60,470 nucleotides of DNA from an uncultured Clostridia bacterium (GCA_948517135.1 CAORJJ010000002.1:671-61140), one strand, 5' to 3'; shown: positions 9,918 to 18,809, numbered from the stretch's first letter. Program-made: numbers and translations. Notes: a model not told the origin generated them from the letters alone.

Positions 9918-11739
9918 TTAGTTTATTATAAGTATATTTCTAGTGCCATAATTTGGTCCACCACCGTATATTTCCAATACCAAATTTTGAAGTTAATGAA
10001 GAGTACACAAACCAAAAACCTCCACCACGTATAGAACGATAATCTTCATCTTGTATTGTCATACTTATTTCACAAGTATTCCCAGCCATATCATATATGT
10101 TATTTACTTTTGAATATTCTGTACTTCCTGTTGGAATATATTTTTCTTGATTATATTTTTTTTCACTTATTGTCATATTAATATCAGAATAATACTTGAA
10201 TTCAGAATATTTAAAATTTCCCCACATTGGTGAACTCAAATCTACAAGCCTGTTAGTTATTAATGAACCATCTGATATTCTAATTGCATTAGAACTTACA
10301 AACCAACTTAAAGTTGCATCCCACAAACATCCCCAAACAGGCATAGTTGTTACTGCATCATTACTCTCTCCAATCTTTTTACATTTTATATAATTAACAT
10401 ATGAATTATGATTAGTATTATCTTCTTTCATCTTTTTTACAGAAGGTACTGCCTCGTCAAAATCAGTAGTTTCATATCTTCCCATATAAAATCCACCATA
10501 CTTTTCAATACTTTTCATTGTTTTGTAAAAATATTGTTCTAATTCTTTAGATAAATACTCATATCTTTTTTCTCTATTTCCATATGCTAGCATATCATTT
10601 TCTCTACCATCTATATTGTTACCAAGATTAGGTTCCCTAACGCCATTAGGATTAATTATTTTCATTATTCCATTTTCTTCAGTCCAATTATCAGGATTTC
10701 TACCATTAGCACTAAATAAATACATTTTACCAAAAAGCTTTCCTTTTTCATCTACTCCAAATAATTCAGATACGTTTTCTATTGGAACCCATACATACTG
10801 ATTTCTTTCTGTCTGTATTTTTAAAGTATTTTTATCTTGTTCTAGCATCCAACTATCATCATATTCTGTTGTTTCAAATTTATTGGTAGTTTCCTTTTCT
10901 ATACTATCATCAGTACTATTTACATTTTCACTTACTACATTATTTACAATTTCATTATTTACTACATTTTCAACTATTGTATTTGATATAGTATTTTCTC
11001 CTATATTTTCATTTACTACATTTTCTATACTATTTTGATTATTGATTGTATTTTCTTCTACTGTATTTATAATTTCATTTTCTACTACATTAACATTTTC
11101 AATATTTGCTACACTATGGCTATCTATCACAGTATTTTGAAGTGTTTCATTTTGTACAGTATTTTCTACTATATTTTCATTTACTACATTTTCTATATTG
11201 GTTGTATTCTCCAAATCATCAGAATTTATTGTATTATCTACTGTATTATTCCCTATTGTATTACTTGATATATTATTAATTGTATTATTATCTGCTATAT
11301 TATTATCTACTTTATTAGTTATATTGCTTTGATTTATTGTTGTAATTGAATTTGTAGAATTGCTATTTTCCTTTTTTACTTTTTCTATAACATTATCATC
11401 AATAGAAGAATTATTTTTGAGATTTTCCCAATAACTCCAATCTATATCCTCACCTTCATAAATTACAAAACCGCCATTCACATTCATTTCTCCTGGAATT
11501 TTTGAAGCAGAATATCCTTTAGGTACTGGAACCCATTTTCCTTCTATACTTTTTACCATTTTTACATTTTCACTTATTGAATCTGGCTCATCTCCATTTG
11601 TTGCTTGAGTTTTTCCAGATATGGAAATAATAATTGATATAATAGCTATTATTGCTCCTAGCAATACTGTAATTGTAGTCCCCCTACTTTTTAGTATCTT
11701 TATTGCTTCCATTTCAAGTCTACTTTTTTTATTTTTCAT
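9918..11739 (-). CDS. Asn-rich membrane-anchored protein with FGE/SUMF1-like domain, +1 frameshifted at CGG
   Basis: In the zero frame the protein has 599 residues and ends at TAG (9940-9942). It has an N-terminal helix (about 19-42), a long Asn/Val/Thr-rich repeat linker (about 113-290) built on ENVVNENI-like units, and a C-terminal formylglycine-generating-enzyme/SUMF1-like fold: GGFYMGRYETTDF, MPVWGCLWDATLSWF, NIYDMAGNTCEISM and SIRGGGFWF. Codon 592 is CGG (9964-9966). Skipping its C replaces the unrelated tail RWWTKLWH with GGGPNYGTRNILIIN, the G-R-ending expected of this fold, giving 606 residues and TAA at 9918. This is the only in-frame CGG in the gene. Family members oxidise sulfatase cysteines or act as glycan or ligand-binding folds; neither activity is assured here. 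It leads the operon with the giant adhesin and starts 36 bp from the putative invertible segment. Confidence 0.75.
9964..9966 (-). promoter_or_regulatory. CGG +1 recoding site 1 (FGE-like protein)
   Basis: In-frame codons are AAT ATA CGG TGG. Skipping C gives AAT ATA GGT GGT GGA CCA, restoring the expected C-terminus. The next zero-frame stop is 8 codons away. Confidence 0.6.
10900..11345 (-). repeat. Degenerate in-frame repeats encoding the Asn/Val linker
   Basis: Imperfect units encoding variants of NVVNENI and ENTVxN recur many times. The DNA is a low-complexity series of ACTACATTTTC and TATTATC-like words. Such a tract can change length by slippage and so alter the stalk between the membrane anchor and the FGE-like head. 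Confidence 0.65.
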
Positions 11740-11774
11740 TATTATAGCCTCTTCTTCAAAATCTTTTACTATTA

Positions 11775-11793
11775 TTAAGTATGTAACTTAATA
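11775..11793 (+). repeat. Left inverted repeat (IR-L), recombinase core site
   Basis: TTAAGTATGTAACTTAATA is the exact reverse complement of 11930-11948. It is itself dyad-symmetric: ATTATTAAGT (11771-11780) and ACTTAATAAT (11786-11795) are perfect 10-bp arms around the asymmetric centre ATGTA. That is the layout of a tyrosine-recombinase core site. Confidence 0.7.
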
Positions 11794-11877
11794 ATACAGT
11801 ATAAAATAGATATATACTTTGAGACTGTATGTATATATTGATTTTGTAAATTGTTTTTCTGCTCAATATTCAAAATC

Positions 11878-11906
11878 TTGAAGTTTTTATAAATATGTGA
11901 TAATAT
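11878..11906 (+). promoter_or_regulatory. Rightward promoter inside the inverted-repeat segment
   Basis: TTGAAG (11878-11883), a 17-bp spacer ending in TGTGA, and TAATAT (11901-11906). It faces the 3' end of the recombinase gene, so in this orientation it would give only an antisense transcript of that gene. Confidence 0.6.
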
Positions 11907-11929
11907 GCATTAAAATATAAAATATATAC

Positions 11930-11948
11930 TATTAAGTTACATACTTAA
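11930..11948 (-). repeat. Right inverted repeat (IR-R), recombinase core site
   Basis: TATTAAGTTACATACTTAA on the plus strand, an exact inverted copy of IR-L. The TTAAGT/ACTTAA arms are conserved but the outer bases of the dyad differ from IR-L. Confidence 0.7.
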
Positions 11949-12037
11949 ATATAAAAAGATTCATTTATCAGTACTTTAGCACGTTTTTATTATAGTACTT
12001 CTTTATTATTACTTTTTTATTACTTTTTTGTTACATT

Positions 12038-12949
12038 TTAAATCTTATCTATATATTTCTTCTTAATCTTATATGAAGAATGTACATATATGGAAAGTGT
12101 AACATCAACATTATTATGTCCTAACACTTCGCTTAAGGACTTTGCATCCATTCCAGCTCTAATGCATCTTGTTGCAAATGTATGTCTTAAACAATGAAAT
12201 TTTTTATAAAAAACATTACAATTTTTCAAGCACTTCTTATACGTAAATCTATATGTTATTGGCTCCATAAACCTTTCTTCAGTTCCAGTTAATATAAAGG
12301 AATTTTCAGAATAATCACATTTAATTTCTCTTAATTTCTTTAATAAAGTTTCAGCTATTGGTACTTTTCTTATAGATTTTATCGTTTTAGGTTCTGAAAA
12401 TACTACTTTGGTCTTCTTTTCTCCCATATAAATTCTTTGAACTGTTTTTTCAACATCTAAGATTTTTTTATTAAAGTCAATATTTTTCCATTTTAAAGCA
12501 CATACTTCTCCTATTCTAAGTCCAGTATATAAACTTATTAAAATTCCTACTTCTCTTATATTATTTGTATTTAAAAGATAATTTGTAATTCTGTTTTTTT
12601 CTCTTTCTGTTAATACTTCAATTTCTTTATTATAAATTACTGGCATATCAATTAAATCTATTTTTAAATCCATATCATACTTTCTTTCTGCATATCTTAG
12701 TATAGATTTTAAAATTGAAATTCTATCTCTCAAAGTTTTTCTAGAAATATTCTCTTTTAATTCTTCAATAATTCTATAAAAACTAGAATTTTCAATATCA
12801 TCTAAATCTACATTTTTAAAATATTTTTTTAAACATTCATTTACTACAAAACTATAATTAAAATAAGTAGATTCTTTAACCTTTGTTCTTTTGTAATTTA
12901 GCCATTCATCAAATAATTCATAAAGTTTAATTTTCAAATTACTTTTCAT
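12038..12949 (-). CDS. Tyrosine recombinase (Xer/phage-integrase family), candidate DNA invertase
   Basis: At 303 residues this is the typical size of a single-domain-pair tyrosine recombinase. Residues 1-95 are the N-terminal SAM-like core-binding domain. The catalytic domain carries the first Arg in LYTGLRIGEVCALKW (about residue 146), the HxxR box in HCLRHTFATRC (about 253-256), the second His in LGHNNVDVTLSIYVH and the nucleophilic Tyr at SIYVH (about 290). All catalytic residues are visible, so it should be active. AGGAGG lies six bases before the ATG. Its 3' end is 90 bp from IR-R, and no phage structural, excisionase or replication gene is nearby. A role as local invertase is favoured over integration of an element. 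Homologues such as RecV of Clostridioides difficile act on several inverted repeats in trans, so distant targets are possible. Confidence 0.85.
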   Translation of the reverse strand: MKSNLKIKLYELFDEWLNYKRTKVKESTYFNYSFVVNECLKKYFKNVDLDDIENSSFYRIIEELKENISRKTLRDRISILKSILRYAERKYDMDLKIDLIDMPVIYNKEIEVLTEREKNRITNYLLNTNNIREVGILISLYTGLRIGEVCALKWKNIDFNKKILDVEKTVQRIYMGEKKTKVVFSEPKTIKSIRKVPIAETLLKKLREIKCDYSENSFILTGTEERFMEPITYRFTYKKCLKNCNVFYKKFHCLRHTFATRCIRAGMDAKSLSEVLGHNNVDVTLSIYVHSSYKIKKKYIDKI

Positions 12950-12981
12950 TTTTTTCCTCCTAAATTTATATTTATAAAATA

Positions 12982-13018
12982 AAATTTAGGGACATTCTTA
13001 ATAATAATCCCTAAATTT
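12982..13018. terminator. Bidirectional hairpin; copy 1 of a dispersed palindromic repeat
   Basis: AAATTTAGGGA (12982-12992) pairs with TCCCTAAATTT (13008-13018) across 15 nt, with T-rich tails on both sides. It can end the DUF1540 transcript. The same arms recur at 30337-30429 and 57226-57295. Confidence 0.65.
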
Positions 13019-13031
13019 TTATTATCTTATT

Positions 13032-13196
13032 TTAATGACACTTACATTTATAACTTCCGCACATTGATTCGTCTTTGGCACTTCCATTAGAACATCCTGG
13101 ACATGCTTGAACCTCTATTTGATTTAACTCGCACATTCTGTTATCGCAATTATTATACTTACAGCTTTCTACTGTACATCTTATTTTTTGATCCAT
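13032..13196 (-). CDS. DUF1540 Cys-rich small protein
   Basis: A 54-residue ORF starting MDQKIRCTVESCKYNN and ending CGSYKCKCH. It has nine cysteines (C-V-x-SC, C-x-x-C and CKC patterns), as in the DUF1540 family of small Cys-rich, probably metal-binding proteins common in spore-forming Firmicutes. GGAGG lies nine bases before the ATG and the stop is TAA at 13032. It is flanked by terminators on both sides, so it is a single-gene unit. The role of the family is not established. Confidence 0.8.
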   Translation of the reverse strand: MDQKIRCTVESCKYNNCDNRMCELNQIEVQACPGCSNGSAKDESMCGSYKCKCH

Positions 13197-13214
13197 AATA
13201 TAAACCTCCAAAAA

Positions 13215-13247
13215 AATAAAAATAGAGTTTTGTACTCTATTTTTATT
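13215..13247 (-). terminator. Strong terminator of the WG-repeat membrane protein gene
   Basis: A perfect 13-bp stem (AATAAAAATAGAG with CTCTATTTTTATT) and 7-nt loop, followed on the minus strand by TTTTTT that runs into the ribosome-binding site of the DUF1540 gene. Confidence 0.8.
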
Positions 13248-13271
13248 ATTTACATTTATTTATTTTTTTAT

Positions 13272-14918
13272 TTAATAGTTTTGATAGAATTTATCTCCAA
13301 CAAAATGATACTCTAAATTTTTAACATTTTCTGTAAATTCCAAATAATTTTCTTCGTCAATATCTTTATCTTCAGGAAGTTTATAGTATAAATCATATAC
13401 TTGTTCTATTCCATCTAAAATAGTATCTCCATTTTTATTAACAAAACTCCAATTAATTGTATCTGCATATCCATAGTCATTAAATTTTATATTATCTAAT
13501 GTATCTGTTGTTAAATATAAATCACTTTCAATTAATCTTGGATTTATTGAAGCATATTCTTTTTCAAACACTTTATTATACTCTTCATTAATTACTTTAA
13601 AGAAACCATCATCTTTTCTAACTATATATCTTCCATCATCACATATATATATATCTTTATATTCTTCAGACACTTTCTCTTGATTTTCTAAATTCATAAA
13701 ATATATTGTACTTGTATTATAATCTCTAAGTAATACTTTTTCTTCAAAAAAGTCTAATAATTGTGCTTTTCCTGTCATTGGATTTTTCATACCATAATTA
13801 GTAAACCATCCTTGAGTTCTTTTATCTGTTTCAAAAAATGGAATTGTGCCATTTGAATATAGATATAAATATTTTGAGTCATAATCCAAATTTTCTGTAT
13901 CTAATGCAATTCTAATATTTATGTCATCCTTTTTGGCAAATTCATATTTATCATTATGTCCTAAATTAGATTGTGTAACTATTACATCATATTCATCACT
14001 ATAATCATATCTAAATGTGTATTCTGACTGAACTTCTGAATATACCTCTGCTCTCACCATATGATCAGTTACCTTTGGAATTTCAAATTGCATATCACCT
14101 GGTTGGCTTAAAGTTTCTTTATAAACTTTCTCTAATTCTTTCATTTTGGCTTCATAATTATCATCATTAGATTCTGTTCTATATGACATTACTGTTCTTC
14201 CATTTTTTAAAATTATATATGAACTTCCATCTTTACAAACTAATGCAATATAAAAATCTTTATCATATACATTTATTTTAATAAATGGACTTGCATAATC
14301 ATATTCAAAATTATACTTAATATCAACACTTTCACCATATTGATTTACATACCCATATTTTCCATCTTTTTTAATATTTATATATGGATCTGTAATATCT
14401 AATTCTGTTATATATTTAAAATAATCTACTTTGTATGCTGTTTCATCCTTATTTTCTTTATTTTTGATATTTTCACCTATATCTGCATATTTAAACGAAA
14501 CTATTCCTATAATACATGTTACAGAAATTACAACAATTGCAATTGATATTGCAGTAGTGCTATTTATTTCAACTAAATTTTCTTTTATACTTTTAAATAA
14601 TATAATTAATCCTGATATTATATTAAGCAATCCTATACTTGGTTCTTTTATTAATAAAAAGCTTATTGCAAAAGCACCAATTATATAAGATGTATTAAAT
14701 ACTGTATCACTTCTGTGATTATAGCTTTGTATAATATCAATCAAAACTATTGATGCCATTACTATATATATTGCTAATATTAAATTTTTTACAACATAAT
14801 TTTCCTGAATTGTAAGTAACGTTTTATCTTGTGGAACATATATTGTAAAAAATACAATTAATATTCCATAAAATAAATTCATGAAACCTATGCATAAATT
14901 AACGATTTTTCCTCTCAT
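13272..14918 (-). CDS. Membrane protein with WG-repeat-like extracytoplasmic domain
   Basis: A 548-residue protein. The first 145 residues contain about five hydrophobic helices; the rest is a polar region rich in Asp, Tyr and Lys. One clear WG-type unit, IKKDGKYGYVNQYGE, occurs near residues 180-195, and looser beta-repeat units with NGDTILDG follow to the C-terminus. WG-repeat regions are usually extracellular beta structures of unknown ligand. The gene precedes a strong terminator, and thymidylate kinase ends 18 bp upstream, so it probably belongs to the transcript of tmk. A distinct WG-repeat protein is encoded at 42897-44498. Function unknown. Confidence 0.6.
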   Translation of the reverse strand: MRGKIVNLCIGFMNLFYGILIVFFTIYVPQDKTLLTIQENYVVKNLILAIYIVMASIVLIDIIQSYNHRSDTVFNTSYIIGAFAISFLLIKEPSIGLLNIISGLIILFKSIKENLVEINSTTAISIAIVVISVTCIIGIVSFKYADIGENIKNKENKDETAYKVDYFKYITELDITDPYINIKKDGKYGYVNQYGESVDIKYNFEYDYASPFIKINVYDKDFYIALVCKDGSSYIILKNGRTVMSYRTESNDDNYEAKMKELEKVYKETLSQPGDMQFEIPKVTDHMVRAEVYSEVQSEYTFRYDYSDEYDVIVTQSNLGHNDKYEFAKKDDINIRIALDTENLDYDSKYLYLYSNGTIPFFETDKRTQGWFTNYGMKNPMTGKAQLLDFFEEKVLLRDYNTSTIYFMNLENQEKVSEEYKDIYICDDGRYIVRKDDGFFKVINEEYNKVFEKEYASINPRLIESDLYLTTDTLDNIKFNDYGYADTINWSFVNKNGDTILDGIEQVYDLYYKLPEDKDIDEENYLEFTENVKNLEYHFVGDKFYQNY

Positions 14919-14936
14919 ACTTTACCCTCATGAGTT

Positions 14937-15617
14937 TTATTTCTTTTGTATTTCTTTATATACTATATCATATATTTCTTCGTGAATATCTTCTCTTGTT
15001 CTTAATATATTATCTCTAACACATTTAATTTCATTCCAATTATATTTATCTACTAAGCTACATGCAGCATTATACGCATCTTCTAAATGTTTTGGATCTC
15101 TTTCATGAATATCTTTTGTAGCTGTGTGAGTAAATTTATTTTCCCTATTTTTTATAAGTTCTTTTACTTTTTCTGGTGGCATATTTAAGAAAAATACTTT
15201 TGAAGGAACTGGCAAACTATATAAATTAAATTCTAAATCAAATAACCAATTTAAAAACTTTTCTCTTTCCTTTTCATCTTTAATTTTTCCTGCTTGATGT
15301 ACCATATTAGCTGTTGTATATCTATCTGCAAGAATTATTCCACCTTCGTCATAATATTTTTTATATTCTTTCTGAAATGTTGCATATCTATCTGCCGCAT
15401 AAAAGGTTGATGCTATATAAGGACTAACATCTTGTGCATTTTCTCCAAACTCTCCTGATAAATACATTTTTACAAGTGAAGATGATGGACTATCATAATT
15501 AGGAAAACTTACAGTTTTATATTCTATTCCTTCTTTATCTAAATGCTGTTTTAATAAATCAAATTGAGTTTGTTTTCCACTTCCATCAGTTCCATCTATT
15601 ACAAATATTTTTCCCAT
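14937..15617 (-). CDS. tmk: Thymidylate kinase
   Basis: Phosphorylates dTMP to dTDP with ATP, essential for DNA synthesis. The 226-residue sequence starts with the P-loop FVIDGTDGSGKQT (about residues 5-16), has the DRY motif in ILADRYTTANMVHQ (about 97) and a lid region NRENKFTHTATKD (about 155-168). It is slightly longer than many bacterial Tmk proteins but complete. It lies directly downstream of metG (15-bp gap), consistent with cotranscription with metG and the 491-residue gene. Confidence 0.9.
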   Translation of the reverse strand: MGKIFVIDGTDGSGKQTQFDLLKQHLDKEGIEYKTVSFPNYDSPSSSLVKMYLSGEFGENAQDVSPYIASTFYAADRYATFQKEYKKYYDEGGIILADRYTTANMVHQAGKIKDEKEREKFLNWLFDLEFNLYSLPVPSKVFFLNMPPEKVKELIKNRENKFTHTATKDIHERDPKHLEDAYNAACSLVDKYNWNEIKCVRDNILRTREDIHEEIYDIVYKEIQKK

Positions 15618-15632
15618 AATTTTTTGACCTTC

Positions 15633-17231
15633 CTATTTCTTTTCGATTCTACTAAATAATGGTTCTATATTTTCTAGTTTTAATTCTTTTTCTACTGTTA
15701 TAAAATTCCAACTACCTTCTGGCAAATTCAAATATTTTCTAATTTTTTTACATGCTGTTGGCATTACTGGTTCAAATAAATTTGATAAATTTGCGATTAT
15801 TACTGTACATGTATAAATAATATTATTAAATTCTTCAATATTTTCTTTTTTAGCAATCCAAGGTTCTTTTTCATCATAGAATTTATTTCCTAGTTCTACT
15901 AGTTCCATCACTCTTTTTACTGCTTCTCTAAATTCTAATTTTTCAATTAATTCTCCAACTTCTTCATAAGTTTTTTCTATTGAATCTTTTATTTTTTCAT
16001 CTAAATTACCTGCTGGAACTTCTTCTAATCCTTTAAATCTTAATGTTCTATTTACTAGATTTCCAAATTTATTTAAAATTTCACCATTATGTGTATTTTC
16101 AAAATCTTCAATTGTAAAGTTTGTATCTTTCTTTTCTGGTCCATTAGATAATAAATGATAACGAAGTGAATCTGAATTATATAAATCTAATGCTTCTAAA
16201 GCTGTCATTCCAATTCCTTTGCTCTTAGAAAATTTTTGGTCATTGAAATTCAAATATTCTGCTGAAACTATTGTATCTACTAAGTGATAATTTTCTTCTT
16301 GACCTAATAATAGTGCATTTAAAATTATACTATGGAACATTATATTATCTTTTCCATGACACATATATATTTTATTGTTATGTCCTTCTTTCCAAAAATC
16401 TTCCCAAGTACAATCTTTTCTTTCTTCGCAAAGTTTCATTGTATTTGTGACATATCCTAAAACTGCATCTATCCATACATACATTTTTTTGTCATCATAA
16501 CCATCAATAGGAATATCTACTCCCCATGTTAAATCTCTTGTTACTGCTCTATCTAATAATCCTTGTTTTAGATATTTAGTTGTTTCATTTTGAGCATTTA
16601 TTCTCCATTCTGATTTTACTTTTTCTGTATGATCTTCTATTTGTTTTTGAAATTTTGAAAGAGCCAAATATAATACTTTATTTTCTCTTTCTACAACTTT
16701 AGATCCGCAATCTATACAATTACCATCCATTAGTTCTTTACCTGTTGGAACATGAAGACAGCTATCGCATTGATCGCCTTTTGTTTCAGCTCCACATTCT
16801 GGGCATTCTAAAATAATCTCTCTGTCTGATAAAAATTTATTACAATGTTCGCAATAAGCTTGTGGTTCTATCTTTTCATAAATATATCCATTATCATATA
16901 ATTTTCTAAATAATTCTTTTACTTTTTCTTTATGATAATCCTCAAATGTTCTTGAATATAAATCATACGAAAATTGATATCCTTCAAACATTCTATTAAA
17001 TTCTTCATCATATTTACTTGCAATATCTTTTGGTGAACATTTCTCTTTTTTTGCTCTTTCTGTAATTGGAGTTCCATGACAGTCTGAACCTGATACATAA
17101 AGAACATTATCACCTTTTAATCTATAATATCTTGCAAGAAAATCTCCTGAAATTAATCCTGCAATGTGTCCTAAGTGCAATGAGCTATTGGCATATGGCC
17201 ATGCTCCTCCTATTAAAATGTTTCTTTTCAT
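15633..17231 (-). CDS. metG: Methionyl-tRNA synthetase
   Basis: Charges tRNA-Met. With the start at 17231 the protein has 532 residues. It begins with ILIGGAWPYANSSLHLGHIAG containing the HIGH-type signature, has paired CxxC zinc motifs (CEHC, CPEC, CDSC, CIDC) in the connective peptide, and the KMSKS loop as KFSKSKG. The C-terminal EMAP-like tRNA-binding domain is absent. The reading frame extends upstream into the preceding gene, but GGAAGAG just before the ATG at 17231 and homology that begins there fix the start. The stop codon is TAG, which shows that TAG acts as a stop in this genome. Confidence 0.95.
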   Translation of the reverse strand: MKRNILIGGAWPYANSSLHLGHIAGLISGDFLARYYRLKGDNVLYVSGSDCHGTPITERAKKEKCSPKDIASKYDEEFNRMFEGYQFSYDLYSRTFEDYHKEKVKELFRKLYDNGYIYEKIEPQAYCEHCNKFLSDREIILECPECGAETKGDQCDSCLHVPTGKELMDGNCIDCGSKVVERENKVLYLALSKFQKQIEDHTEKVKSEWRINAQNETTKYLKQGLLDRAVTRDLTWGVDIPIDGYDDKKMYVWIDAVLGYVTNTMKLCEERKDCTWEDFWKEGHNNKIYMCHGKDNIMFHSIILNALLLGQEENYHLVDTIVSAEYLNFNDQKFSKSKGIGMTALEALDLYNSDSLRYHLLSNGPEKKDTNFTIEDFENTHNGEILNKFGNLVNRTLRFKGLEEVPAGNLDEKIKDSIEKTYEEVGELIEKLEFREAVKRVMELVELGNKFYDEKEPWIAKKENIEEFNNIIYTCTVIIANLSNLFEPVMPTACKKIRKYLNLPEGSWNFITVEKELKLENIEPLFSRIEKK

Positions 17232-17250
17232 ATTACTCTCTTCCTTTTTA

Positions 17251-18726
17251 TTATTCTTGCATCCAAAATGGAAGTCTTCCATCTTCATGAGAATTTCCAT
17301 GTTGCTCTCTTGGATCCCTATCATCTTTTTCTGTAATCTTCTTTACTCCTGTTGCAATACCAGCAATTGCTACTCCTGTTTCTAGTGCTTTTCCTGCAAC
17401 TCCAATTACATCTTTTGTATCTTCTTTTACTTCTTCAACACCAGCTTTCTCATAAGTACTTTCAGCTTCTCCTTTGGCATCTTGATATATCTCATCTAAA
17501 CTAACTCCAGTTTCTGCTTGTAGGTTTCCAATTTCCATTTTATAAGTATCTTGTATTTCAGCAATTTTAGTTAAATAATCTGCCTGACTATTAAATTCTC
17601 CTGAATTTAGTTGTTCTAATGCTGAATCTCTTTGCATTTTTAAATACTCAACCTTATTTTGTGCATATCTAAGCATATCAATCTCTGTATTACCTTTTTG
17701 AGGATCCATTTCTTGTTTCATTTGTTGATTATTTGAATCTGTATATTCAATATATTGTATATCACTTTTAGTTTTTGTATCATTCACATCTTTTATTGTT
17801 TCAGAACATGCGTGTTCTGGAACTAATTCTTCTGCCACTTCATTAACATTATCTTGTTTTTTTAATAATGTACTTCCATCTGTATTAACAATATACCCAT
17901 CATCTTTATTTAATTCTCCTTCAGCTTTTATAATTAATACAGTTGAGTTTTGCTCTGGTAATTTTTGTCCAAGTAATGCTTCTAGACCTTCTATATCAGT
18001 CATGGCTTTAACACCTTTTATCTTATTTTTATCTGTTATACCTTCTGCTTCCATAAATTTTTCTAATGCTTCTTTACTTGTTCCAACAGTCTTAGCAACT
18101 TCTTCTAAATCAACTTCTTCCTCTTCTGCTTCTTTTGCATTTTGAGGAGCCTCTTTTCCTTTTACCTTTTCTACATCATAATCTTCTTTTTTTACATCAC
18201 CTTTATCTTCAACTTCTTGTTTAGTTGGAACTAAATTTTTCTTTACTATTCCTTCAGATAATTCATCTATATTTTCAGGCACAAACATATCTCCTAATCC
18301 TAAATGTTTTGCTAATCCTTCTGAAGTAAGCATTTTCTGAATTTCTTTTGGATTTTTCATTATTTCGTTTTTTAATCTACCTGATAATACAAAATTAGCT
18401 GATTTACCTTCCTCATCTTTAAGCTCAACTGCCATACTTCTTCCACTCTTATCTACAATCGCCATAACTTCTTGCCCATTTTTTAAAGTTAATGGAATAG
18501 TATAAACCTTTTTTAATTCATCAGAATTCATTAATTCCTCCATGCTTAATTTTACACTTGAAGGCTCTTTTGCTTTTCTAAGTTGTAACTCACAAGCTAG
18601 TGTTCTCATTTTTTCAAATTCTACACCACAATCATCTAAACTTCTAACTCCTATTTCTGTCATACTAAAGTTCATCGCAGCTTTTGCTTTTAATCCGCAT
18701 AATTCAACATAAGATAAATCTGTCAT
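17251..18726 (-). CDS. Acidic protein of unknown function upstream of metG
   Basis: A 491-residue protein that I do not recognise. Residues 1-110 look folded (MTDLSYVELCGLKAKAAM, with strands around IPLTLKNGQEVMAIVDKSG). The middle (about 170-300) is very acidic and Lys/Glu-rich with coiled-coil character and an EEVDLEEVAKTVGTSKEAL helix that may be UBA-like. A Met/Gln-rich coiled coil lies at about 345-430, and one amphipathic or membrane helix, DVIGVAGKALETGVAIAG, near 445-465. No signal peptide. GGAGG precedes the ATG. It is 20 bp from metG and probably its operon partner. Confidence 0.6.
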   Translation of the reverse strand: MTDLSYVELCGLKAKAAMNFSMTEIGVRSLDDCGVEFEKMRTLACELQLRKAKEPSSVKLSMEELMNSDELKKVYTIPLTLKNGQEVMAIVDKSGRSMAVELKDEEGKSANFVLSGRLKNEIMKNPKEIQKMLTSEGLAKHLGLGDMFVPENIDELSEGIVKKNLVPTKQEVEDKGDVKKEDYDVEKVKGKEAPQNAKEAEEEEVDLEEVAKTVGTSKEALEKFMEAEGITDKNKIKGVKAMTDIEGLEALLGQKLPEQNSTVLIIKAEGELNKDDGYIVNTDGSTLLKKQDNVNEVAEELVPEHACSETIKDVNDTKTKSDIQYIEYTDSNNQQMKQEMDPQKGNTEIDMLRYAQNKVEYLKMQRDSALEQLNSGEFNSQADYLTKIAEIQDTYKMEIGNLQAETGVSLDEIYQDAKGEAESTYEKAGVEEVKEDTKDVIGVAGKALETGVAIAGIATGVKKITEKDDRDPREQHGNSHEDGRLPFWMQE

Positions 18727-18809
18727 TTGTTCCTCCTAAATTTCTCTATTTTACAATTAATAATATTATATAAATATCTTCCAACAATTTCAATATTTTT
18801 GATAAAATA

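Larger units (their letters stand above)
11775..11948. promoter_or_regulatory. Putative invertible promoter segment
   Basis: A 174-bp intergenic segment bounded by perfect 19-bp inverted repeats, with 136 bp between them, next to a tyrosine recombinase gene and upstream of a surface-protein operon. The only near-consensus promoter inside points right, away from the operon. Inversion would place it at about 11817-11845 pointing left, with transcription starting near 11810 and a leader of about 70 bases to the ATG at 11739. I found no comparably good leftward promoter in the present orientation. This covers nearly the whole gap between 11739 and 12038. Confidence 0.65.

Noticed and set aside
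10900..11345. CRISPR array or satellite in the Asn-rich region
   Set aside because: Units are degenerate, coding and without unique spacers; it is a protein low-complexity linker.
11930..12949. attL/attR of an integrated phage or ICE at the recombinase gene
   Set aside because: The 19-bp repeats are inverted, not direct, and only 136 bp apart; no phage or conjugation genes are near.
15633..17324. Start of metG at 17324
   Set aside because: The extra 31 residues overlap the end of the upstream gene and have no homology; the start at 17231 has a ribosome-binding site and the expected N-terminus.
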